Of a stretch of 12,221 nt of DNA, positions 6,813 through 12,068 are shown one piece after another. This DNA is from JAYZVT01 sp050248375 (GTDB lineage: Bacteria > Pseudomonadota > Alphaproteobacteria > Rhizobiales > Methyloligellaceae). Below the pieces are notes generated by a model. The model was not told where the DNA came from. It did no database searches and was given only the letters and a program-made list of their open reading frames with translations. The DNA lies in assembly GCA_050248375.1 (NCBI GenBank), contig JBFWSL010000084.1, positions 1 to 12,221 of the forward strand, written 5' to 3'. Position numbers and translations under genes: made by a program. Position 1 is the stretch's first letter. Each line of letters opens with the position of its first letter.

Positions 6813-6847
6813 CCCACCCCTGGCCCCTCCCCGTCAAGGGGAGGGGA
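6810..6847 (-). repeat. Hairpin/G-rich tail element, copy C (right end of the DUF559 unit)
   Basis: CCCCTCCCC (6824-6832) and GGGGAGGGG (6838-6846) form a perfect 9-bp stem with a 5-nt loop. On the minus strand the tail CCAGGGGTGGGGTG follows and overlaps the DUF559 GTG start. The minus strand, and so the mRNA, carries four GGGG tracts with linkers of 1, 3 and 1 nt just before the gene. It ends 9 nt from the pheS stop. Confidence 0.85.
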
Positions 6848-6856
6848 AGTCTTGCT

Positions 6857-7945
6857 TCAGACGCTCAGCCCCCGCGCCAGGGTTGGCACGTCCGCGGGCG
6901 CGAAGCCGTAATGCCTGAGCCAGCGTAGATCGGCGGCGAAGAAGGCGCGCAGGTCCGGCATGCCGTATTTCAGCATGGCGAGCCGGTCCAGCCCCACGCC
7001 GAAGGCGAAGCCCTGCACCTTGCCGGGATCGTAGCCGACATGGCGCAGCACGTTGGGATGCACCATGCCGCAACCAAGGATCTCGAGCCAGCGGTCGCCT
7101 TCGCCGATGCGTATCTCGTCGCCGACCTTGGCGTAGCCGATGTCCACTTCCATGGACGGCTCGGTGAAGGGGAAGTGGCTGGCGCGGAAGCGCATCCTGA
7201 CCTCGTCCACCTCGAAGAAGGCCTTGCAGAATTCCTGCAGGGTCCATTTCAGGTGGCCGAGATGGGTGGTCTCGTCGATGACCAGGCCCTCGACCTGGTG
7301 GAACATGGGCGTATGCGTCTGGTCGCTGTCGCAGCGGTAGACGCGTCCCGGCGCGATGATGCGCACGGGCGGCTTCCGCGCCTTCATGGTGCGCACCTGC
7401 ACCGGCGAGGTGTGGGTGCGCAGCAGCAGCCGGGAGCCGTCCGCCTTCTCGTTGAAGTAGAAGGTGTCGTGCTCCTGGCGGGCGGGATGCTCCCGCGGAA
7501 TGTTGAGCGCGGTGAAGTTGTTGTCGTCGGTCTCGATGTCGGGACCTTCGGCGACGGAATAGCCCATGTCGGCGAAGATCTCGGTGATCTCGTCCCAGAC
7601 CTGGCTGATGGGATGTACGCGGCCTTCGGCCTGCGGCCCCGGACGCACCGGAAGCGTCACGTCGGCGCGCTCGCTGGCCAGCCGCGCGGAAAGTTCCGCG
7701 CCCTCCAACTCGTCCTTGCGGGCGGCGAGGGCGTCGGAGACCTGCTGCTTGAGCGTGTTGACCGCCTGCCCGAAAGCCTTGCGCTCCTCGGGCTGCATCC
7801 CGCCGAGCTGCGCCATCAGGGCCGACACGCTGCCCTTCCTGCCGAGGGCGGCCACGCGCACCTGCTCCAGCGCGGCGAGATCCTTCGCCGCGGCGACGGA
7901 GGCAAGCAGCTCCCTGGCGAGCTTGTCGAGACCGGCCGAACTCAT
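6857..7945 (-). CDS. pheS: Phenylalanyl-tRNA synthetase alpha subunit
   Basis: A 362-residue class II aminoacyl-tRNA synthetase catalytic subunit, normal length. The N-terminal coiled-coil that binds tRNA covers about residues 1-90. The catalytic core follows: HPISQVWDEITEIFADMGYSVAEGPDIE, the TDDNNFTALNIPREHPARQEHDTFY region, motif 2 (GRVYRCDSDQTHTPMFHQVEGLVID) and motif 3 (GFAFGVGLDRLAML). The ATG at 7945 follows the rplT stop by 22 nt and gives the family N-terminus; no strong Shine-Dalgarno is seen, so translational coupling to rplT is plausible. It works with PheT, encoded 506 nt further on. Confidence 0.98.
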   Translation of the reverse strand: MSSAGLDKLARELLASVAAAKDLAALEQVRVAALGRKGSVSALMAQLGGMQPEERKAFGQAVNTLKQQVSDALAARKDELEGAELSARLASERADVTLPVRPGPQAEGRVHPISQVWDEITEIFADMGYSVAEGPDIETDDNNFTALNIPREHPARQEHDTFYFNEKADGSRLLLRTHTSPVQVRTMKARKPPVRIIAPGRVYRCDSDQTHTPMFHQVEGLVIDETTHLGHLKWTLQEFCKAFFEVDEVRMRFRASHFPFTEPSMEVDIGYAKVGDEIRIGEGDRWLEILGCGMVHPNVLRHVGYDPGKVQGFAFGVGLDRLAMLKYGMPDLRAFFAADLRWLRHYGFAPADVPTLARGLSV

Positions 7946-7967
7946 GACGTGCGCCGCGGGCGCGGCA

Positions 7968-8351
7968 TCACGCCCTGACGGCAGCCTGGGCGGCGGCTTT
8001 GGCTGCCTGGGCCGCCTGGTCCACCAGCGCCTTGAAGGCGACGGGCTCGCGCACGGCGAGATCGGCCAATACCTTGCGGTCGATCAGTACGCCGGACTTG
8101 TTCAGCCCGTCGATGAGGCGGCCGTAGGTGAGGCCATGCTCGCGGGCCGCAGCGTTGATGCGCTGTATCCACAGGGCGCGGAAGTTGCGCTTCCTGTTGC
8201 GGCGGTCGCGATAGGCGTACTGGCCGGCCTTCTCCACCGCCTGGTTGGCGACGCGGAAGGTGTTCTTGCGGCGGCCGTAGTAGCCCTTGGCCTTCTTGAT
8301 GACCTTGCGGTGACGGGCGTGGGTGGTGACGCCCCTTTTGACACGTGACAT
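7968..8351 (-). CDS. rplT: 50S ribosomal protein L20
   Basis: A 127-residue protein with the L20 sequence throughout: MSRVKRGVTTHARHRKVIKKAKGYYGRRKNTFRVA, RDRRNRKRNFRALWIQRINAAAREHGLTYGRLI and LADLAVREPVAFKALV. L20 binds 23S rRNA early in 50S assembly, and in E. coli and Bacillus it also represses its own operon through the mRNA leader. The ATG at 8351 has CAGGAG 7 nt upstream. The C-terminus carries a short Ala-rich extension (QAAKAAAQAAVRA) beyond the roughly 118 residues of E. coli L20. It follows rpmI by 44 nt in the same operon. Confidence 0.98.
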   Translation of the reverse strand: MSRVKRGVTTHARHRKVIKKAKGYYGRRKNTFRVANQAVEKAGQYAYRDRRNRKRNFRALWIQRINAAAREHGLTYGRLIDGLNKSGVLIDRKVLADLAVREPVAFKALVDQAAQAAKAAAQAAVRA

Positions 8352-8395
8352 TGCGGTGCTCCTGTGAAGCGGACGGTGAGAGGGTCAGGCCCTCG

Positions 8396-8593
8396 TCACG
8401 CGTAAGGCATCCATTTCTTGATCGTGGGGGCGTCGGACTCCGAAAGGATGGTCGTCCCCCGCGCCTTGCGAATGAATGACTTGGTACGCTTGATCATGCC
8501 GTGGCGCTTGCCGGTCTGGCCGGCGCGGACCTTGCCACTGGCCGTCAGGCGGAACCGCTTCTTGGCGCCGCTCTTGGTCTTCATCTTGGGCAT
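8396..8593 (-). CDS. rpmI: 50S ribosomal protein L35
   Basis: A 65-residue basic protein with the L35 pattern MPKMKTKSGAKKRFRLTASGKV, HGMIKRTKSFIRKARGTTILS and IKKWMPYA. It is a component of the large ribosomal subunit. The start is the ATG at 8593, preceded by AAGGAG (8605-8600). The frame stays open far upstream, but that part is a GC-rich leader with hairpins and a promoter and is not coding. It is the first gene of the rpmI-rplT-pheS-DUF559-pheT operon. Confidence 0.98.
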   Translation of the reverse strand: MPKMKTKSGAKKRFRLTASGKVRAGQTGKRHGMIKRTKSFIRKARGTTILSESDAPTIKKWMPYA

Positions 8594-8608
8594 TTTGCTC
8601 TCCTTACG

Positions 8609-8671
8609 GGGCGCGAAACGCGCCCGATACAAGCATTTTGAGCCGCCACGGCATGCCCTGCCGGGCGGCTC
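8609..8671 (-). promoter_or_regulatory. Structured leader of rpmI (two hairpins), candidate autoregulatory site
   Basis: Between the promoter and the rpmI ribosome-binding site the minus strand can fold into two hairpins. The first spans 8671-8640: GAGCCGCC/GGCGGCTC arms of 8 bp, then CGGCA/TGCCG of 5 bp with a single bulged base and a 5-nt loop, followed by AAAA. The second spans 8625-8609: GGGCGCG/CGCGCCC with a TTT loop, ending 3 nt before AAGGAG. L20 controls this operon through leader RNA in other bacteria, so an L20 or similar ribosomal-protein site is a reasonable inference. I cannot match it to a described alphaproteobacterial leader. Confidence 0.5.
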
Positions 8672-8681
8672 GAAGAGGCGC

Positions 8682-8710
8682 GTTATAGGCTGAACCGGCG
8701 GTGCTGGCAA
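8682..8710 (-). promoter_or_regulatory. Promoter of the rpmI-rplT-pheS-pheT operon
   Basis: On the minus strand TTGCCA (8710-8705) and TATAAC (8687-8682) are 17 nt apart, close to the sigma-70 consensus. The start of transcription would lie near 8675, giving a leader of about 80 nt that contains both hairpins. It is the clearest promoter in the window and shows that rpmI is transcribed separately from infC. Confidence 0.75.
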
Positions 8711-8937
8711 GCGGCGGCCCGTCAGGCCCTTGCGCGGCCCGCCGGGGGGCATTATCTCCCGGGAACGGCGCGGAATTCTCCCCGCGCCGCCAGACCTTCC
8801 GCAAGGGACCGCCCGACAGTGAGCACCTGACGCCAACCCCTTCTTCTCGCGGCCCGTCCAGCAAGCGCTTCCGCGCGCCTGCTGACGAGCGGCGGACCGG
8901 ACTGGCCGGACCGCCACAGCGCAGAAGGAGAAGGAGA
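8711..8937. other. Spacer between the rpmI promoter and the small + strand gene
   Basis: About 230 nt with no convincing gene. The frame is open on both strands because of high GC, but third-position bias is weak here. It contains one 8-bp hairpin (CGGCGCGG at 8766-8773 with CCGCGCCG at 8782-8789) and a poor promoter-like pair on the + strand (TTGCGC at 8730-8735, TATCTC at 8753-8758). Confidence 0.5.
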
Positions 8938-9186
8938 TTGGCGAGAGATCACGACCGGGACAACGCGCCCGAAGACACCACCCCACGCAGGCCAGCCCGC
9001 AAACCGCCGGAGAAGAAGACGCCCGCGCAGCTCGCGCGGGAGCGCGAACTGGACCGGCGGGCCCGCTTCGCGCAAGGGATCGCCCGCTCCGAGTTCGGAC
9101 GGTTCTACTGGGACGAGGCGAAGGTCCGCGGCCTCAGGGAAGCCATGGCCCGCAAGCCCGGCGGGCCCAGGAAGCCGAAGACCTGA
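8938..9186 (+). CDS. Small basic hypothetical protein
   Basis: An 82-residue open frame from a TTG start at 8938 with AAGGAG (8925-8930) 7 nt upstream. The frame extends further 5' without a better start, so the N-terminus is uncertain. From 8938 on, third codon positions are almost all G/C, supporting coding. The protein is strongly charged: an Arg/Pro/Lys-rich first third, then a predicted helical part (AQLARERELDRRARFAQGIARSEFGRFYWDEAKVRGLREAMARK) and a basic end. There is no signal peptide, membrane segment or recognised domain. It lies in the infC-rpmI interval, upstream of the toxin-antitoxin pair and in the same direction. Function unknown. Confidence 0.55.
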   Translation: MARDHDRDNAPEDTTPRRPARKPPEKKTPAQLARERELDRRARFAQGIARSEFGRFYWDEAKVRGLREAMARKPGGPRKPKT

Positions 9187-9197
9187 CTCACGCAGCA

Positions 9198-9225
9198 AAA
9201 GCGCCGGCGGAGCCATCCGCCGGCG
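9198..9225 (-). terminator. Hairpin with T-run in the minus direction
   Basis: CGCCGGCGG (9202-9210) and CCGCCGGCG (9217-9225) form a perfect 9-bp stem with a 6-nt loop. The minus strand then reads CTTTTGC, so it works best for minus-strand transcripts. The nearest minus-strand gene upstream is infC, ending at 9850. In the + direction it follows the small basic gene by 15 nt but lacks a T-run. Confidence 0.5.
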
Positions 9226-9265
9226 TCAGCCGCCCCTCCGACAGGCCATACCCGAGGCGCACAAT

Positions 9266-9285
9266 TATCCCCGATGGGATATACT
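9266..9285 (+). promoter_or_regulatory. Operator and -10 element of the toxin-antitoxin module
   Basis: A perfect inverted repeat TATCCC-CGAT-GGGATA (9266-9281) overlaps a good -10 hexamer TATACT (9280-9285) that starts about 29 nt before the antitoxin ATG. A palindrome over the promoter is the usual target of antitoxin or antitoxin-toxin autorepression. No good -35 is seen. Confidence 0.55.
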
Positions 9286-9313
9286 GAAACCGCAGCAAGA
9301 CCGGGAAAGGCCC

Positions 9314-9535
9314 ATGAGCGACAAGGCAAGACGACTCGGACAGGATGCCAGAAAGCTCACAGCCACGGAGCGCATCGAGCTTGTCGAAGATATCCTCGAC
9401 AGCCTTGACGAGCGCAGTGAGGCCCTCGACCGGCTTTGGGCCAAGGAGGCGCGCGACCGCCTCGATGGCTACCGTCAAGGCAAGATAACCGCACGCGAAC
9501 TCAGCGACATCGTAGCCAGATACCGGCGGCCGTGA
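9314..9535 (+). CDS. Antitoxin, addiction module protein family
   Basis: A 73-residue antitoxin of the putative addiction-module component family (PF09720-type), partner of RelE/ParE-like toxins. It shows the family pattern LTATERIELVEDILDSLD (about 15-32) followed by WAKEARDRLDGYRQGKITARELSDIVARYRR (about 42-72), all helical. No ribbon-helix-helix or HTH DNA-binding domain is evident, so how it binds the operator is unclear. The ATG at 9314 is preceded by GGGAAAGG. It overlaps the toxin start by 4 nt, which keeps antitoxin made first and couples translation. Confidence 0.88.
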   Translation: MSDKARRLGQDARKLTATERIELVEDILDSLDERSEALDRLWAKEARDRLDGYRQGKITARELSDIVARYRRP

Positions 9536-9837
9536 CGGTCCGTCTTCTTGATATCGCCGAGACAGAACTGGATGAGGCCGTGCGCTATTATGAGTCGCAG
9601 GCCCCCGGCCTGGGCATGGCTTTCCTGGTTGAGTTCCTGTCCGCAGTCGGCCTCATTTCGGACCACCCGCATGCCTGGCAAAGTCTCGATGGCGAAATCC
9701 GCCGATGCCGCCTCAACCGCTTTCCCTACGGCGTGATCTATACTCCCGTGGACGGCGACATCGTGGTGCTGGCGGTTGGCCATCTGCATCGCAAGCCGGG
9801 CCATTCGCGCGAACGCCTCAGCCGGGAAGGCGACTGA
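9532..9837 (+). CDS. RelE/ParE-family toxin
   Basis: A 101-residue toxin starting at a GTG that overlaps the antitoxin stop (GTGA). The ParE/RelE signature is intact: AETELDEAVRYYESQAPGLGMAFLVEF (9-35), then HPHAWQSLDGEIRRCRLNRFPYGVIY (45-70) and IVVLAVGHLHRKPGH (77-91). RelE-like members cleave mRNA at the ribosome, while ParE-like members poison DNA gyrase; this branch cannot be assigned from sequence alone, although it lacks an evident RelE-type catalytic set, favouring a ParE-like or unknown activity. The gene ends 12 nt from the infC stop, tail to tail. Confidence 0.9.
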   Translation: MTVRLLDIAETELDEAVRYYESQAPGLGMAFLVEFLSAVGLISDHPHAWQSLDGEIRRCRLNRFPYGVIYTPVDGDIVVLAVGHLHRKPGHSRERLSREGD

Positions 9838-9849
9838 CGGGGCAACCGC

Positions 9850-10392
9850 TCAGCGCGGGGCCAGCACCATGATCATCTGGCGGCCCTCGAGCTTGGGCTC
9901 GGATTCCACCTTGGCGATCTCGGTGGTCTCGCTCTTGACCTTGGCCAGAAGCTGCGCGCCCAGCTCCATATGCGCCATCTCGCGGCCGCGGAAGCGCAGG
10001 GTCACCTTCACCTTGTCGCCATGCTCGAAGAAGCGGCGCATGTTGCGCATCTTCACGTCATAGTCGTGGGTGTCGATGTTGGGGCGCATCTTGATTTCCT
10101 TCACGTCGAAGGTCTTCTGCTTCTTGCGCGCCTCGGCGGCTTTCTTCTGCGCCTGATACTTGTATTTGCCATAGTCCATGATCTTGCAGACGGGCGGCTC
10201 GGCTGTCGGAGCCACCTCCACAAGATCGAGCTGCGCCTCCACGGCGCGCTGCAAGGCTTCGGCTGTCGGCATGGCCCCGACATTGTCTCCGTTCAGGTCG
10301 ATGAGCTGAACTTCGGGGCTGTCTATCTCCTCGTTGACTCGAGGCCCTTCCTTGCTCGGAGCGGGCCTGGCCCGGATCGGTCTGCGTGGAAT
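9850..10392 (-). CDS. infC: Translation initiation factor IF-3, AUU start
   Basis: A 180-residue IF3, normal length, which binds the 30S subunit and checks start codon and initiator tRNA. The N-domain is about residues 16-80 (GPRVNEEI, PVCKIMDYGKYKYQ at 67-80), followed by a Lys-rich linker and the C-domain (IKMRPNIDTHDYDVKMRNMRRFFEHGDKVKVTLRFRGREMAH...). The start chosen is ATT at 10392-10390, giving MPRRPIRARP before the conserved GPRVNEEI. GGGAG lies 8-9 nt upstream and no ATG/GTG/TTG is nearby in frame except a GTG at 10416 with no Shine-Dalgarno. infC of E. coli and many others starts at AUU and is autoregulated through it. A longer open frame to 10497 would begin at the predicted promoter and is rejected. 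Confidence 0.93.
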   Translation of the reverse strand: MPRRPIRARPAPSKEGPRVNEEIDSPEVQLIDLNGDNVGAMPTAEALQRAVEAQLDLVEVAPTAEPPVCKIMDYGKYKYQAQKKAAEARKKQKTFDVKEIKMRPNIDTHDYDVKMRNMRRFFEHGDKVKVTLRFRGREMAHMELGAQLLAKVKSETTEIAKVESEPKLEGRQMIMVLAPR

Positions 10393-10496
10393 CGGATGAT
10401 CTCCCTTTTCTGCCACGACGGATGTTCGCCGCCCCGAGGCTGCCGGTCGTCCGGCCGCTCCCCCTGAACAAAGCTGGTCTGGGGCGGAATTCCGCA

Positions 10497-10525
10497 AGAA
10501 TCGAAAAGAAGCAGCGCCAAGTCAA
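10497..10525 (-). promoter_or_regulatory. Promoter of infC
   Basis: On the minus strand TTGACT (10525-10520) and GATTCT (10502-10497) are 17 nt apart. The -35 is strong and the -10 moderate. Transcription would begin near 10490, giving a leader of about 100 nt before the AUU start. Confidence 0.55.
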
Positions 10526-10543
10526 GCGGCAGCTTGGGTCCGA

Positions 10544-11980
10544 TCAGCCTTCCTTGCCGGTTTTCGGTTTGCGCCCGCGGCCCCCGCGGGGGCGCTTTTT
10601 TGGCGCGGAGGCAGGCCGGGCGGGAGATTTCCGGCGGCCCGCGGAGGCTTCGGGGGGCTTCGGGGGCTTCGGCTTCGCGGCAGGCGGCGGGGCCGCGGCG
10701 GCCGTCTTTTCCGCCGTGGCCCGTGGGGCGGCGGGGCGGGGCCCGGTTTCGGCGCGCCGGACAGCGGCCGGAGGCGCGGCGTCCCGGTAGGACTGGCGCA
10801 GGGCGGAGCCGATCAGCTCGTCATAGACGGCGAGGGTCGCCTGTTTCATGGCGTCGGCGGTAAAGGTGGACATGACGAAGGCGCGCGCCTCCCGGCCCAT
10901 GTGCTGGCGCAGCCGCGGCGAAAGGCACAGCGCGTCGCATAGCGCGCCGGCCAGCGCGGCAGCGTCGCCAACGGGGACCACCCAGCCGGTCATCCGCTCC
11001 TCCGGCACCTGGCCCGCGGGGCGGATGGTCTCGGGCGAAGCGCCCTGATCCGAGACCACCACCGGACAGCCCATGGCCTGGGCCTCGGCGCTGGCGCGGC
11101 CGAAGGCCTCGGCCTCGGTGGAAGCGATGACCGAGACATGCGCGGCCTTGTAGGCGGCGGGCATGTCGGCGCAATGCCCCACCAGCAGCACGCGGCCGTT
11201 CAGCCCGGCCTGGGCGATGCGGCCTTCCAGCTCCTGCACATAGGCGGCGCGGCCCTGGGGGTCTCCGGCCAGCACGAAGACGGTGTCGCGCACGGCGCTG
11301 ATGCCCGAGAGCGCCGCGGCGGCGTCGATGACCACGCGCTGGCCCTTCCATCCGGTGAGGCGGGCGGCGTGGAGCACGATACGGGCGCCCTCCGGCACGC
11401 CCCAGGCCCGGCGCAGGGCCGCGACGCGGGGCGCGGACACGGCCTCCGGCTCGAAGGCGGACAGGTCGACGCCGCGATGGATGATGCGCAGGCGATCGCC
11501 CACCCTGGGATAGCGCTCGCGGATGAGCCGGGCGGTGAACCCGGAGTTGGCGATGACCCGGTCGCCGCGGGCCATGACGGAATTGTAGAAGCGCTTGAAG
11601 GGCGGCCCTTCCGAATAGGCGCCGTGATAGGTGGTGACGAAGGCGGCCCCGGTCATGCGGGCGGCCGCCAGCGCGCTCCAGGCGGGCGCGCGGCTGCGGG
11701 CGTGCACCAGTTCGACGCCGCGCTCGCGGATCATGCGGGCCATGGCGCGGGCGTTGCGCAGCATCTGGCGCGGATTCTTGCTGGCTGCGGGAAACGCGAC
11801 GATCTCGCCGCCCGCCCGTTCGATCTCGGGCGCCAGCCGTCCGCCCGCGGTCAGTATGAGCGGGCGGGCGCCGGCACGGGTCAGGGCGCCGGCGATCTCC
11901 AGCGTGGCCAGTTCCGCCCCGCCCGCATCGAGACGGGGAATGACCTGAATGATCGTGGCGGCGCTGACGGTTGTGCTCAT
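10544..11980 (-). CDS. Glycosyltransferase family 4 protein
   Basis: A 478-residue GT-B fold glycosyltransferase, predicted to move a sugar from a nucleotide-sugar donor, probably in envelope polysaccharide or LPS synthesis. The N-terminal acceptor domain begins IIQVIPRLDAGGAE (residues 10-23) with the glycine-rich loop. The C-terminal donor domain shows IIHRGVD, LTGWKGQ and the EX7E element (EAFGRASAE, then AQAMGCPVVVSDQGASPETI). The start at 11980 is chosen because it leaves about 9 residues before the first beta strand; in-frame ATG 12007 and GTG 12043 are possible but no start has a clear Shine-Dalgarno. The last 80 or so residues form a low-complexity Ala/Pro/Lys/Arg tail, unusual for the family. 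The gene is followed by infC after a 151-nt spacer and is divergent from the hydrolase. Acceptor and donor are unknown. Confidence 0.9.
   Translation of the reverse strand: MSTTVSAATIIQVIPRLDAGGAELATLEIAGALTRAGARPLILTAGGRLAPEIERAGGEIVAFPAASKNPRQMLRNARAMARMIRERGVELVHARSRAPAWSALAAARMTGAAFVTTYHGAYSEGPPFKRFYNSVMARGDRVIANSGFTARLIRERYPRVGDRLRIIHRGVDLSAFEPEAVSAPRVAALRRAWGVPEGARIVLHAARLTGWKGQRVVIDAAAALSGISAVRDTVFVLAGDPQGRAAYVQELEGRIAQAGLNGRVLLVGHCADMPAAYKAAHVSVIASTEAEAFGRASAEAQAMGCPVVVSDQGASPETIRPAGQVPEERMTGWVVPVGDAAALAGALCDALCLSPRLRQHMGREARAFVMSTFTADAMKQATLAVYDELIGSALRQSYRDAAPPAAVRRAETGPRPAAPRATAEKTAAAAPPPAAKPKPPKPPEASAGRRKSPARPASAPKKRPRGGRGRKPKTGKEG
10571..10601 (+). terminator. Intrinsic-terminator-like hairpin on the strand opposite the glycosyltransferase
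   Basis: GCGCCCGCGG (10571-10580) pairs with CCGCGGGGGCGC (10584-10595) over 10 bp with a 2-nt bulge, and six T follow (10596-10601) on the + strand. It lies inside the 3' coding end of the glycosyltransferase gene, which runs the other way, and no + strand gene ends nearby. It could stop antisense transcripts coming across infC, or be a by-product of codons for the Pro/Lys/Arg/Gly-rich tail. Confidence 0.4.
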
Positions 11981-12068
11981 ATGTAAGGCATGCAGATTGC
12001 GGGGCATTGGCGTAGGGTGCGGCGCGAAAGAGCGGCGGGACACCCACGCAAGGGGATTGTGTCACAGT

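Larger units (their letters stand above)
6411..6847 (-). mobile_element. Candidate minimal mobile unit: DUF559 gene between inverted repeats
   Basis: A 437-bp stretch whose ends are imperfect inverted repeats (copy B, 39 nt; copy C, 38 nt). Its only content is one endonuclease-like gene filling the space between the repeats. It lies between pheS and pheT, genes that are usually contiguous, in the operon's own direction so transcription is not reversed. No transposase of a known class and no obvious target-site duplication are visible. Calling it mobile is inference from layout; it could instead be a resident gene colonised on both sides by a common palindromic repeat. Confidence 0.4.

Noticed and set aside
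6801..6859. Copy C as an intrinsic terminator of pheS
   Set aside because: The stem is strong, but the minus strand continues with C and G and has no T-run, so it would not end transcription by itself.
8594..8986. N-terminal extension of rpmI
   Set aside because: The extension covers the promoter and hairpins; L35 begins at the ATG at 8593 with AAGGAG before it.
9188..9478. Minus-strand open frame of 96 codons opposite the antitoxin
   Set aside because: Antisense to a well-supported gene, poor codon use, and its end overlaps the terminator hairpin.
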